A DNA stretch of 64,000 bases. Origin: Apricaphanius iberus (Eukaryota; Chordata; Actinopteri; Cyprinodontiformes; Aphaniidae). The translations under genes were made by a program, and so were the position numbers. The DNA lies in assembly GCA_028564705.1 (NCBI GenBank), contig JAPXFQ010002640.1, positions 806,001-870,000 of the forward strand, written 5' to 3'. The stretch's first letter is position 1, and every line of letters starts with the position of its first letter. This document shows, one piece after another, positions 48,601 through 60,632 of this stretch. Below the pieces are notes generated by a model, which had not been told where the DNA came from, did no database searches, and saw nothing but the letters and a program-made list of their open reading frames with translations.

Positions 48601-51499
48601 ATGTCAGGCGAATTTCAGATGTCCATGTACAAGTCCAAGTACATGTCTTTGTCAAAATGAAGCCACACTAATTTCAAAATATTCACAGTTTTTTGTCAAA
48701 TGCATAAGTTTAAGTTATGAATTTTGGAAGATTGACCGTTGATTCCACAAATTATTCCAGGACCTTCTTAGTTACAACTTTCTAAGTATTCAATGCAGTG
48801 TGATGTCTGAGACAAGTATTCATTAACAAATATCAAATCTTCAAAAAAAAATATTTATTAATATGATTATTATAAATCAAAATTTTACTTTACAGACTTT
48901 ACTCAGGCATGCCAAGTCTGTTAATGTCCAGGAGTGGAATATGTGTTTTAAACTGTGAAAAGGCAAGACGTTAACATTTTCATAAAGTAGTGAAGGTTTT
49001 TCTATCATAGACCATGTTCATATTTTTATTTTGTCTTTATTTTTTTTGTTTTTTTCTGAACTTTTTCCATTTCATGGACCCAAAGAGAATGACCATCTTG
49101 GTGAGAAGTTCCTATGGGACCAATTTATGGACATTCCCTCCCCTTGTTTTAAAATCAGCTGCTTTTGACCTGGAAGCTTTTTTGGTGAAAACTGTCATCA
49201 AAACTTTTATCAGTAAGGTACATTTTCTACACACACACTAGCCATCAACTTGAAAGCTATGACCTAGTTTATGACAAGTGGGATTGCTCAGCAATCCCAC
49301 AACATGGGATTGCTGAGGTTGGAAAGCTAGTTTGAGTTTTTCCACACTTTAATGCAGCAAAAAGAGTTTTCTCCATGGTTGGACTAAATACGACTAAAAC
49401 AAGGAATACTTTGTACCTGGATGGAACACTGTCCTCAATTGTGACAATAGAAATGGCAGACATTGAGCCACGGTTCTTCAAATGGGAGCTGTCTGCATCT
49501 TTCATCAAGGCATTAAAGTGTTTCTAACAACATTAAGAAAAATGAAATTCACTCACTGCACTGAAATGCAAACTGAGCATTGTTGTTTAAAGGGCCCATT
49601 AAGCTCCAACAAAAGTATGTTTTTGATTGACTGTTAGAAGTAAAAATAAAAGTATTTTCTGTATTTGACAACATCTCGGTGTTAGTAGATTAACCTGCTA
49701 TCATTCCTATTGGTTATTTATAGCAAGGGGGACTTGAATTTAGACATTTTTCTTAGTACCAAAATTGGGGGAACAGAATGATGTTTATTGGCCGCTGCAG
49801 CCAAAATGTCGATTATTCATTGATCTGTGAGCCCCAAGGATCTCACTCTCACTTTTCATGAAATTTGAGAGCTTTGCATATATCAATTATTAACAATTAA
49901 TTCTGAGTGTGTTGGTGTTAAATGATGAAAAGCACATAATAAAAGAAACTCTGATTCAAAAGTTAAACAACTATGTTGAACTTTCCCCAAATAAACGTTA
50001 TAAAAATGTTTGTTTTTCCTACTTGGGTAGCAAGAATAATCTTTACCTGAATGATTTTTACAACTTTATTTTGAAATTGGGTTGAGTTTGGCGAAACCGC
50101 TTGAATAGTTTTTTTTTAAAAGTCGTTTTCTTAACCTGTTTAATTTTAGCATAGCATATAAAGATTTCCCTGCAGAAACTCTGGATAAATCTGTCACCGA
50201 AAAGAACCAAACGGTAGATGGAAGATTAACTTTGTTTGGGAAAATGCTGGTTGTACGGTACTTACTGGAATCAACACAAGCATTTGTGATATATGACTCA
50301 CAGAAATGCCCTGTGGATAGAAGGAACAATCGGTGGCCATTCCAAACAGGCAAATCAGGTATTTAGAGCCCATTTTGTTTTAAACTGAAATGCAACTTTA
50401 GGACCTAAATAAAGCCAATATCACCTTGACACACAGTGACTAGGGCACAGTCAAATGGAGAGTTTATGGATCAATAGCTGTCAAAGCTCAGGGCCTGCTG
50501 TTATCTGTAAAGCAGCCTGCTTAAAAAGATTATGACTGAACTGTGGGTGTTTGGGCAGCAAGCGCTTAAAGAGTGTTAGTGCGCACGCACGAAAAGGGAA
50601 TAAATTACAGGGTAATGATATTAAAAGCACAAAGTCGTTAAGATGCCAAGTTAAGACAATAAATCCAGTCATGGCTTCTACAGCCCGTCCCCACACCGGG
50701 TAATTAAATTAGATTTATAAGCCATATTACATCAGTGCAAGATACTTCATTCACCCTTAGCTCCTGCACCGTCTCTCCACTCTGCTCTGCTTTATTAGAC
50801 GACTTGACAACTGGCAAAAAATATGGGGGAATGTTTCAGGTCCCGAGCTGCAAGAGCTCTGTGCTGGGTACTCTGTCTTTGGTGGTGACAGAGGTGTCCG
50901 CTGATAATTTATGTAGCGCCCCACTTCTCTGCAGAGCAAGGCAGTAGCAGGACTGCTTATGGTGCAGACAAAAGGGTTCATCATCACACTCACTGCTTTA
51001 GCACTGCTGCCATCTCACCTCAGAGACACTTGTCCTCATTCACCTCAGTAGGACACTTTGGATACATCCAATAACAATAAACGAGAAGGAAAGGAGCCTC
51101 CTTCCATCGTCAGTTCAGTTCATATTGTTAGCTACCATTGTTGTTATGTAACAGGGTACAAAGAAAGAAACTGTTGTTTTATTTTTTATAGTAACAAAAT
51201 ACAACACAAAAAATTGATTTAAATTAATTTGACCTCTAACAGAGGAAGTAGCCCCTGCTGCAAGTAGTTCACCTTTGAGCTAGAATTTAACTATGATAAT
51301 CCACGAACAAGGAAACACGCTAAAGTGAAGCCAAGGCTGAAAGGGTAACTGCATTTATATGAACAACTCCATCCAGCTATAGCAAAAAAGCGACCTGATA
51401 TCTTACCAACAATGGTAGCCTTTGTTGAAGTTTACATCTCAGTTTGTAAATCAAACGGCAGGTGCTGTGCAGATTAACTGTGTGGCATCCTGGAATATG
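45641..51499. other. long gene-free stretch with candidate conserved blocks
   Basis: No coding gene is recognised in nearly 6 kb. A short (AT)n run lies at 47097-47114. 46500-46660 and 50460-50760 are less AT-rich and unique-looking. The latter has GGTAATTAAATTAGATTTAT and AAATTACAGGGTAATGAT words. They are possible conserved non-coding elements. TTTAAAGGGCCCATTAAGCTC at 49589 may be an isolated end of a TTAA element. Confidence 0.3.
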
Positions 51500-52775
51500 A
51501 AGTGGTGCAAACAAGTATTTAGTCAGCCAGTAATTGTGCAAGTTCTCCCTCGTAAAAGGATGAGAGAAGTCTGTAAATTTCCTCCTAGTTTTACCTCAAC
51601 TATGAGATAAGAGCAAAAAAACTATCAAAAAACCCCAGAAAATCACATGGTCTGATTTTTAAAGAATTGATTTGCAAGTTATGGTGTAAATTAAGTATTT
51701 GGTCACCAACAAACAAACAAGGTTTCTGGTTCTCAGAAACCTGTAACTTCTTCTGTAAGAGGCTCCTCTGTCCCCCACCTGCTACCTGTATTAATGGCAC
51801 CTGTCTGTATGCCACTGTATGGAAGACACCTGTCCACAACCTCAAAACAGTCACACACCAAACTCCAGAGCCGTCAAAGAACACCAGAAACAAAATTGTA
51901 GAGCTGAACCAGGCCATTAAGACTGAGTCTGAAATAGGTGAGCAGCTTGGTGGGAAGAAATCAACTGTTGGTGGAAATATGAGAAAATGGAAGGCATACA
52001 AGACTGCTGATAATCTCCCTCTGGGGCTCCATGCAAGATCTCACCCCATGGGGGTGCTCAAGTTTGCTCGAGAGCATTAGGATGAACCAGAAGAAGATAG
52101 GGAGAAAGCAATATGGCGAGATGAAACCAAAATATAACTTTTTGGTAAAAAATCTACTTGTAGTGTGAGGAGGAGAAAGAATGCTGAGTTGTATCCTGAA
52201 GAATACCATACCTACTGTGAAGTATCATGGTGGAAACATCTTGCTTTGGGGCTGTTTTTCTGTAAAGGGACCAGGAAAATGGATCTGTGTAAAGAATAGA
52301 ATGAATGGGGCCATATATCGTGATGTTTTGAGTGAAAACCTCGTTTCATCAGTAAGGGCATTGAAGATGAAATGTGGCTGGGTGTTATGGCTATTGAGCA
52401 ATGCTATTCTGTTTTATGTGTGCACGTTTTTTTTTCTTCTCTCCTTAGATCAGCTGATTGCCGTCAATCCATTTTTGCGTTTCGTTCACTGTCCTAGTGT
52501 TTTTTTCTGCCTAATTTTTTTTTATAGCCCATTTGAGCCTGGGAAGTAACATTGGGTCTTTCAGCATGACAATGATCCCAAAACACACCACCTGTGTAAC
52601 GAAGAAATGGCTTTAAAAGTAGCATTCCAAGGTCCTGGAGTGGCCTAGCCAATCTCTAGATCTAAACCCCATAGAATATCTTTGGAGGGAGTTAAAGGTC
52701 CGTGTTGCCCAGTGACAGCCCCAAAACATCAGTTTTCTAAAGGGGATTTGTAAGGCCAAAATACCAGCAACAGTG
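51500..52775 (+). mobile_element. Tc1-like transposon lacking its right end
   Basis: The left end, AGTGGTGCAAACAAGTATTT followed by AGTCAGCC, matches the terminus of the Tc1 at 16-18.6 kb. A second inner repeat lies at 51674-51705. Transposase pieces in order: S-K-N-T-R-N-K-I-V-E-L and K-K-S-T-V-G at 51865-51980, [10 protein letters not shown] at 52225-52260, and the D-N-D-P-K region near 52565. The C-terminal part runs to the ACCAGCAACAGTGTGT word near 52765. Many frame breaks are present. The right TIR is missing; a CCATA repeat follows. A 169-bp insertion splits the gene. Confidence 0.85.
52379..52557. mobile_element. 169-bp insertion in Tc1 with 5-bp TSD
   Basis: TGGGT at 52379-52383 recurs at 52553-52557. 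Between them lies a pyrimidine-rich block unrelated to Tc1, beginning GTTATGG and ending AAGTAACAT. Without it the Tc1 text GGCTGGGTCTTTCAGCATGA reads through. The ends show only weak inverted similarity, so the element class is unknown. Confidence 0.65.
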
Positions 52776-53499
52776 TGTAAAAACCATACCATACCATACC
52801 TATTTTTTATTTATAAAGCACTTAAACAACATTACTGATAATGAATGGAATGATGCATGAGAAATAATGATGCTGGATAAACATAAAATTGTTTACTTAA
52901 GTGATGTAATTTTGCCACTTATGATTTGCCAAAGTTACCTAACTCCTGATTGCTAATTCAAACAATAATCCTTGATTTTTGGTACTTGAAATAACTGACC
53001 CAATTATTACGGATAAAAAAAGATATTAAAAAAAGCGCAAAACTTGACTGTGAATCCTAAACGTATTTATGGGTCAAATGTTTTGTTCTTTACAATTTCC
53101 ATATAATTGTTAAACATTCAATAAATATACCTGCAAAACAAAATAAATCAGACATTTAACACATAAAGGTAAATTACTCTTTGATTCATAAGCCCAATTA
53201 GTGTTCGGACTTGGAATTGCACCCACCTATAACCTCATAACATCACAAAGGACATGAGTGACAGGTCAGGGTCACCTCAGGGGGCCAAACAAATTTCTGC
53301 AGGGGCCAGTGCCCCTGCGGCTCCACCCCAAAAAGCGCCACTATTTTTAAACTAGAGCAGATTAAAACAAGTGTTTATCATAGATGGCTTTCATATTTTG
53401 TGTCTTGAGGGGTTTGTGAAACGTTTTAGGGATTTAATCTCCTATGAATGTCCGATGAAGTGTAGCAACTTCATAATATAACTATCAGGGCTAACAGTG
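52776..53499. other. gene-free stretch
   Basis: Begins with a short CCATA repeat and ATTTATAAAGCACTTA, like the repeat at 45041. CAGGGGCCAGTGCCCCTGCGG at 53299 is a palindromic word of possible hAT origin. Confidence 0.35.
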
Positions 53500-54774
53500 C
53501 TGAAAGGCCCAGTCTGTAACAAATTCGGCTTTTTCTTAACAAAAATCAAGTACTGCTTTCATAAATACGTATTTTATTGAGGTCTAATCACAATGGCATT
53601 ATCATGAAAGTGTTCTCGTGTCTTAGGATACGTTGTTTATAGATACAGAGCGTGCACCGCTGCCCATCTGAGGATGCCATGTTGCATCGCCATTTTTAAA
53701 TACGTTAACCGAAAGGGGTTAAACTTTTTTACTTTACGCGTTTTAGCCAGTGTCGTCGGGGGGAGGGGGAGAGGTGAACTGAAGAAACGAGCATATAGGA
53801 CCATGGATCATAGTTTTCAATTTCAATGGAGGACCATCGATACTCTTTGCCCCGTGAGAGGGAGGAAACCATACCACAGAAAAGAAAAAGAAATAACCGT
53901 GAGAAAACAAGAACCTACATCGGTGGAGCGTTTACCAGATGGAGACTATTCATGACGGACACGAACTTGAAGACAGACGTGGAGGTTGCGGGCTTTCTGC
54001 TGGACAGGTAAGTTAAGTACATGAAACAATGAAGTTCTTTGTGGCATTACATTCCAGCGGCTTCCGTAGTAGTAATGACGTGTTATGGCTCATTCCCACC
54101 GCAGACTTTATGAGCTTCAGCGACGTCAGGATTACATGTTAAGTCTATGGTAGAGGACGTTGGAGGAACGTCACGGTCTCTGCGTCGCTTTGTGAGCTTT
54201 GGCTCCGTCAACTTTTCAATCTTTTCTGACTTTTCATGCTTCAAAGCTCATAAAGCCAGCAAAGCCGAAGTTCAGATAGTTGAACTTTTGACGGAGCTGA
54301 CGGCCCTGAAGCGGCGCGTTAACCAATCAGAGCTTATCATTGTAGCGATGTCACTACACGTATTTTGAATGTAGCGGGAGCAGGAAAAAAAGGACATTTC
54401 AACAATGGAAGACAAACTGATCGTAGCCGTACATGTACAGAAACAGGAACGTAAAGGAACTGGCTTGGATGAAGATTGCTGAAGAGATCGGGGTGTCGGG
54501 TAAGTTCGTAATCAAATATTTTCTCATCGTAATAACCATTTCGTTAGCTAGCAAAACACGGCCAACTACGAAGCCCCGCCCACGCGTTGCTTTTAGCTCA
54601 GAAGTGACAGACTTTGCAAGCTTTGCCATCTTCAACATAGAAGCGTCAATGGTTTGTGGTTTGTGGGTGTGTGGGTGGGTGATAACGGCGAGAAGCCAGA
54701 AAACACTGTTCAGTTGCTTGCATTCGCGGAGCGCACCACTAGTTGGGGGTAATTCTTACACATGGGGGCTTTAA
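53500..54774 (+). mobile_element. TTAA-type element carrying a conserved exon
   Basis: The right end, TTAA (54771-54774), read in reverse complement continues AGCCCCCATGTGTAAGAATT. The left end reads CTGA then AAGGCCCAGTCTGTAACAAA, so termini are inverted and the left TTAA has mutated. An open frame beginning at 53826 runs through a Lys/Arg-rich stretch to K-T-R-x-x-I-G-x-A-F-x-R-W, then L-K-T, then F-L-L-D-R. It ends exactly at a splice donor ACAG|GTAAGT (54007/54008). The same module is present in element B at 33.9-34.1 kb. No transposase core is recognised. Confidence 0.6.
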
Positions 54775-56337
54775 CAAGGTATTTCTGGTTTGTTAATACT
54801 GAGCCTGCGAGTTCCCCCTCCTGTATGGTATAGGCATAACCCACAAGTCAGAAATTGTTCTCTACAGTGGTGCAAATGGGGCAAAAGGAGGAGCATGTGG
54901 AAAAAGAAGGTGTGGATTGTAAAGCAGTTTTTGTGGCTCGTATCAGCTGTTTTTTGTAGTTGAATTCACTGATTTGTGTCTGTGAGAAACAGAAAGTATA
55001 TACACATTATTTTTTATACACACAAGTATGTGGATGGGGTTTTCACCATTTGTTTTAAATGAAATGGGGCAAAACTAAATTCAGTGTAAGAATTTTTCAA
55101 AGTGTGACTCAAATAATGCAATTTGTGCATTCTAATTAAGAAACTGAAAAAGTGTAACTGTTGTTTTGTATTTTTGAAAGGCTTAAAAAAAACAAAATTA
55201 CAAAACTGCCACAAATTTTCCTCTGACTTGAACTTCCTAGTTATAAGACACAAATACTTTTCCACCAAAAATACCTTCATAAATGTCCAGCAGGGCAGAT
55301 GCCCTAAGGAGCCATAGGACGGACTGTGTATTTAAGAATCAAGCACCATCTGACTTGACCGTCTCCAAGCAGGCCAGTACAGCGGCCAGGCTATCAGGAA
55401 ATGTTGTGGCTCTTCCAATGGTCCATCTGCCAATGACTTCTATGGTACATTTGAGTTTAATTCCAACACTGGATTTTCTATATATTAACACGGCTTTAAA
55501 TTAGATTTATTCAAAAATGTCTGCACAGTCTTGTTCAAAATATCTATACCACAACACTTGCCTTTTTGGGTTAGTTTTATTGTTATATTGTTGGATTTTA
55601 TTATTGTCTTCACTCAGTCCCATATTTTCCAATTTTCAAAATGCTGCAATATATTGATAAAATCAAAATATTGTCAAAAAAGTTTTGCACTCCCTTTCCA
55701 CCATTGCTGGTGTCGAACTAACCATTTCACTCATTGTTTCTCCAAATACAGATCATTCAGGCTGATACGATGCCGACTGCTGATAACAACTCAGCAGACC
55801 ACCACTAGAACTAATCCCATATATCTCTTTAAACCCATTGCAAAGGTCATCCTAGCGGACCTGCCTGGTTCTTTAAACTTACAACCTTTTCTGTTTAACA
55901 GCTGCAGTTTAAACATTGTTTCATCCAGAATTATCGGCTGGAATTTAACACCAAGGATGAATGCAAACGTTCTAATGAAACAAGATAAAGTCTAGAAAAT
56001 CAGTATGGATAAATATTATTAAAAAGTGAAGTGAGAAAACTTTATTTTAGATGAGCTGAACAGTGGAGTCAGGAGGAGATTCCAAACATGCAAAGAATGA
56101 GCAATCAGAAGATTTACTGTGGATAGAAAATAAACATTTTTCTTCTATGGATTTCAGTGTGCGGGGGCGGAAACGTATCTGGCAGCATCTGACTCAATTG
56201 CAAAAAAATTAAGGCATTAGCATGAGCAAAAACATTGTTATTTCGCATGTCAGCTGGGAAGCTTTACCAGAACAGAATTTAAAACAAAGTCTGCACACAC
56301 ATGACAGAAACACTAAAGCACATGTGTAAAAAAAAAA
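54775..56337. other. gene-free stretch
   Basis: No recognised gene or repeat. The 55531-55995 open frame has no known motif and no codon-like character. Confidence 0.4.
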
Positions 56338-56372
56338 GTGTGTGTATGTCTGTGAGTGTGTGTGTGTGTGTG
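56338..56372. repeat. (TG)n microsatellite
   Basis: TG repeats with a few interruptions. Confidence 0.85.
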
Positions 56373-57756
56373 GTGGGGCAGATAAAATAAAAGTCATGTG
56401 GAAGATTAAGGGGACTGGAGTTCAGCCTGGTGTGGTTGATTTTAATGAGCTGTGGCACTTTTATCATCATTATTAATTAGCAGTTTTCAACCAGCGGGGT
56501 ACGATCAATAAGGTGGAGTGAAACAAATTTCAATGGGCCATTGGAATCAATCAGCAAGACTTTTTATCTACATAACTGCCACTGCGCTTCGCTCGTTAGG
56601 CATAACAGTGGGAAATGAAAGATTTGCAGCGTTTTTAATTGGAACGACGTGACTGAAAAGACATTTTTCTTCTTCTCCTGTGCAAGACTAATCTCTGAAA
56701 TTTTTCGCTTTGTTTCGCCTGTATTGGTCTTTTTTCCCCCTCCCTGCTAAGAGGCACATGCATTATAAGACAAATTTCACTTGAGGATGGGTGTCTGTAT
56801 AGATCGCACCACACATGAACACTTACACCCTAATCCTTCTCACCTCTTAATCAGACAAGCATTAAAATTGGATTAGAGACTATCTGTAGAAATTCCACAT
56901 TACAAGCGGGAGATGTTGGCCTTGTTTACAAAGCTGTGATTTTTACTTTTAGGGAGGCAACAAAATCCTGTAGATTTGAAACTGAAGCCACATACCAGAA
57001 TCCAGTTTATCTAAATATGGTCTCTATAGTTTCCATACTGTAAGCACAAAATAATAAAGCTTTGTATTGCGTAAGCATGCAATCAGTGTCTCTTGTTGAA
57101 TTACCAACGACATTTTACTTCGAGAATACCTAATGGTAGAATCGTTCTCATTGATTTATTTTTGGAGAAAAAGGTGGGAAACAAATTCTGCGCAAGAACC
57201 ACCATGATTTGATGGATTCTTTTCTTACTCGGACACATGGACAATATTTTCCCTGCTTCAAAGAGTACAATTAATTTATTGCTCAATTGTCTAGAACAAT
57301 CAATTACTTTCTTGCCTGATAATTCCATTCAAACTCTCGTGTCTACAACCAGTGTTTTACCTTAGCGTGATCTAAATATTACGTTTATGTGTTTTAGTAT
57401 TTTGAAAATTCCAAAATAAAAAAATTTTCTGTTTCCTGAGAGATTAACGTAATCTATGTTATGCAGAAAAGAGAGCTGGATTTGGTCAGCCGCTGTGTAG
57501 GTACCCTGCAGTCAGACTGTTACACACAAATTAATATTCAGTCCTGATCCTTTATTAAAGCATAATATAAAGCTAATGATGTTTTTAAAGTCAAAAGTCA
57601 GACATTAGTATAAAAATGTTTTATTCAGCCATGCTTCTGGTCAAATTTGACAATGTACTCATAAAAAGTTGGGAAAATTGAAATTTCTAGTATAAAAAAG
57701 TGTTTCGTATCTCCTAAAAGTTGTATCCACCTTTGTGTGTCTATTCATTCATATAT
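56373..57756. other. gene-free stretch with a candidate conserved block
   Basis: 56500-56940 looks unique and holds GGCCATTGGAATCAATCAG, TTTTTAATTGGAA and AAATTGGATTAGAG words, typical of developmental enhancers. This is inference only. Confidence 0.25.
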
Positions 57757-57809
57757 CCTTCCTTCCTTCCTTTGTTACTTACTTAGTTACTTACTTACCT
57801 ACCTACCTG
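57757..57809. repeat. tetranucleotide repeats (CCTT, TTAC, TACC)
   Basis: Successive short blocks of CCTT, ACTT and ACCT units. Confidence 0.85.
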
Positions 57810-57864
57810 CAACTGCTGGACTTCTATGTGATGACATAAACTATAGTAAATATTATAAATAATT

Positions 57865-58235
57865 GTCAGGCTGTGGGGCTGCACGGTGGCGCAGTGGTTA
57901 GCGCTGTTGCCTTGCAGCAAGAAGGTCGTGGGTTCGTATCCTGGTCCAGGGTCTTTCTGCATGGAGTTTGCATTTCTCCGTGCATGCGTGGGTTCTCTCC
58001 GACTCGCTTCCTCCCACAGTCCAAAAACTGCATGATAGGTGAATTGATATTCTAAATTGTCCTAGGAATGAGTGTGATTGTCTGTCTCTCTGTGTTGGCC
58101 CTGCAACAGACTGGCGTCCTGTTCAGGGTGTACCCTGCCTAACGCTTGATAATTGCTGGGATAGGCTCCAGCTGCCCCGTGACCCTGAATTGGATAAGCG
58201 GTTAAGAAGATGGATGGATGGACGTCGGGCTGTGG
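57865..58235 (+). mobile_element. full-length tRNA-derived SINE with TSD
   Basis: The 347-bp SINE (57877-58223) is flanked by GTCAGGCTGTGG (57865-57876) and GTCGGGCTGTGG (58224-58235). The head carries a box A-like TGGCGCAGTGG (57887-57897) and box B-like GGTTCGTATCC (57931-57941), the RNA polymerase III promoter elements. The central part includes CTCCCACAGTCCAAAAACTG. The tail has TGTTCAGGGTGTACCCTGCC and ends in (GGAT)n. This is the best-preserved member of the family whose pieces lie at 32231, 33075 and 36819. Confidence 0.9.
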
Positions 58236-59857
58236 ATTTGATTTAGATTGATTACTTTTAGGCAGTAAAATGTGAAAATTATTTGTTATTAAATACTAGC
58301 TAGATTTGATTTGCAGAACTTTGGACAAACACTGTAAACTTGTATCGTGTCGGTCTGTGGGAGAACAAAATCCACAAAACAGCAAATTGTTCCTTTAATT
58401 TCAGTATCATCATGGCTACTTTTCGAACACTTTCTGTCTATGCCCTTCTTCATCTCCCTCCTTGCTCCCTGCTCTGCTCTCATGGTGGAGGGCTACTTAG
58501 CAGACAACAGTTAATACCTGTCTAATTTATTAGCCTCCTGCCCCAGCCCTGAAGGGCCATTAGCAACACACACTGACACAGCAGCCCGGCCTGTGTCGTA
58601 ATTTATTGTCTTATTACAGTGCTGCAGCAGCATCAATTAATTATCCATTAAAGCGCTGCTGTCCCAGGATTTATGGAGGGGGCTATTGGGGCTAGATGGA
58701 GTTAGAGAGGAATGGAGAGAAGAGAGTGATGATGAAGAGGGTGGAGGAGGGTGAGCAGGACCAAAGATGGATTGTTGTTTTTGGTGCACTTTGGTTAAAG
58801 CATCAGATGAAAATAAAGTGAACAGGGAATGTTTAAAGTAAAAGTATGGAAGTCAAAGTAATATTTCATTTGGAAGTTATAGATCATGATAAAACCTGAA
58901 ATATATATAGAAGTAATGCATAATTTATTGAGAAAAATCCATGAAAGGGTAGTACTTAGTCGGTACAAAAGAAAAAATGTCGAATTATATCATCACATTT
59001 AAAAACTTTTTTTTGTTGCAGAAACGCCTTGCAGTTGCGACTAAGAGATTATTGTTACACAGAACCATACTTAAACGAACAATTAACCTCCACTGATAAG
59101 TTTAACAGGGTGTGTTACAATAGCAATTTTGATACATTGCCACAAAATTTGCACTATTTTGTTCCTTACATTTACTGTCCACATTAGCGCTATTGTCATA
59201 GTTCATCATACATTATATAAATAAAAAAATTAAAAAAAGAAAGAACGCCCAAGCAGCTAGACCGTCAACACAGTATGGACAGCTGCCTGAAAGTTACAGT
59301 TCCACATCATGATGCTACCACATGTCCTTTCGTTTGTAAAATATTTAAACTACAAAGTTCTATTTAGGAATGACTTGTTTATGGCGAGTATTACTTTGAA
59401 TCAAAAATTACTATAAATGACCTACTTTTAAACATGTCACACAGTGAGGTTTTATCTTATTAAAGCAGAGCCAGAATTTATAGAGCAGAATCTGTCTATT
59501 GCAATTCATTCTTAATGTGGTCTTTGCACAAAAATAGAAACACTCATGCCCTTAAAACTTAAATCTGTGACACATACCAATAGCTACATTTTCCCTAGCA
59601 CTCCTTCCATCTTCTCCACAAAGGACCTTTTCCACCAAAACACAATTTGTCCTGAAAACAAAGTGTTTCCCGGCATTGACATGGAGAATGGATTGCTTCC
59701 ATTACGTCGTACAAGAAACACATTCTGTTGGGATGAAAGGCTTTTGAATTATTGCAGACAGAGTCGCTGCTAACAGGTCTGGTGATCCGGGGCTAATGAG
59801 GTGCACATTCGCTAACTGTGTCCTGACTATGTAACAAATCAAAGCTGCTCAAATGGG

Positions 59858-59898
<41 letters not shown>

Positions 59899-60043
59899 CT
59901 GTGGTTATCATAACAGTGTGGTAGACTTCGATTTTTGCAACAATTCACATTTGGCTGAAAAGAGAGGATGTTACTTGGTCAAAGTAATTATGAGGGTGAT
60001 GTAAAAGGAGTAAAATGTCTCAAAAATGAACTGATTGGATACA
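58236..60043. other. gene-free stretch with a candidate conserved block
   Basis: 58520-58730 includes ATCAATTAATTATCCATTAA and CGTAATTTATTGTCTTATTA in a GC-balanced context, which suggests a conserved non-coding element. A (CAT)n microsatellite occupies 59859-59898. No gene seen. Confidence 0.3.
59859..59898. repeat. (CAT)n microsatellite
   Basis: Thirteen uninterrupted CAT units. Confidence 0.95.
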
Positions 60044-60632
60044 TTAAAGGGAAAGTTGATTTTTTTTTTCAACTTGGACCTTATATTTAGGAAATATGTT
60101 TTATTTACTCACCCAGACAAATTTAGAGGTACTTGTAGTCGTTCATGAGGAGTTTATATCCACTCGCGAATAGTTTTTATCCAAACAATGGGAGTTAATG
60201 GGGGCAGAAGTTTGCTGCCTGTAACAAGGCATTATCTGCCCCAAAACTCCTTCATTTAGTCATGTTTTGTTATGAATAGTTAGCAATATTCCCCTGTAAG
60301 TTCCTGTAGGTGCTAAGGTATTGGTTTCTGTTTTTTTTTTTTTTTACAGGCTTTTAAAGTAACCGATTACAACTTACACTAACCTGGGATTTCAATGATG
60401 TCATAACTGCCGCCATTACAGCTGTAGTCTGCGTAGGTTGTGGAAAAGGAGCCTGTAGAAGCTGAACTTAGTCCAAATGGCCTTTCGGTTAGTGAAATTA
60501 GGAAACACGCAAACGTGAACCATGTTGATGTCGAGAGTAGGAAGTTAAGTTTAACCGACCGCCAAAGAGCCCAGAGTGAAAGTCCTGCTCAGACTACAAC
60601 CGGGATGGAGCAAGGCAGTGACTTAACCGAAC

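Noticed and set aside
55531..55995. 154-codon open frame
   Set aside because: Composition follows the AT-rich background and no domain or splice structure is visible.
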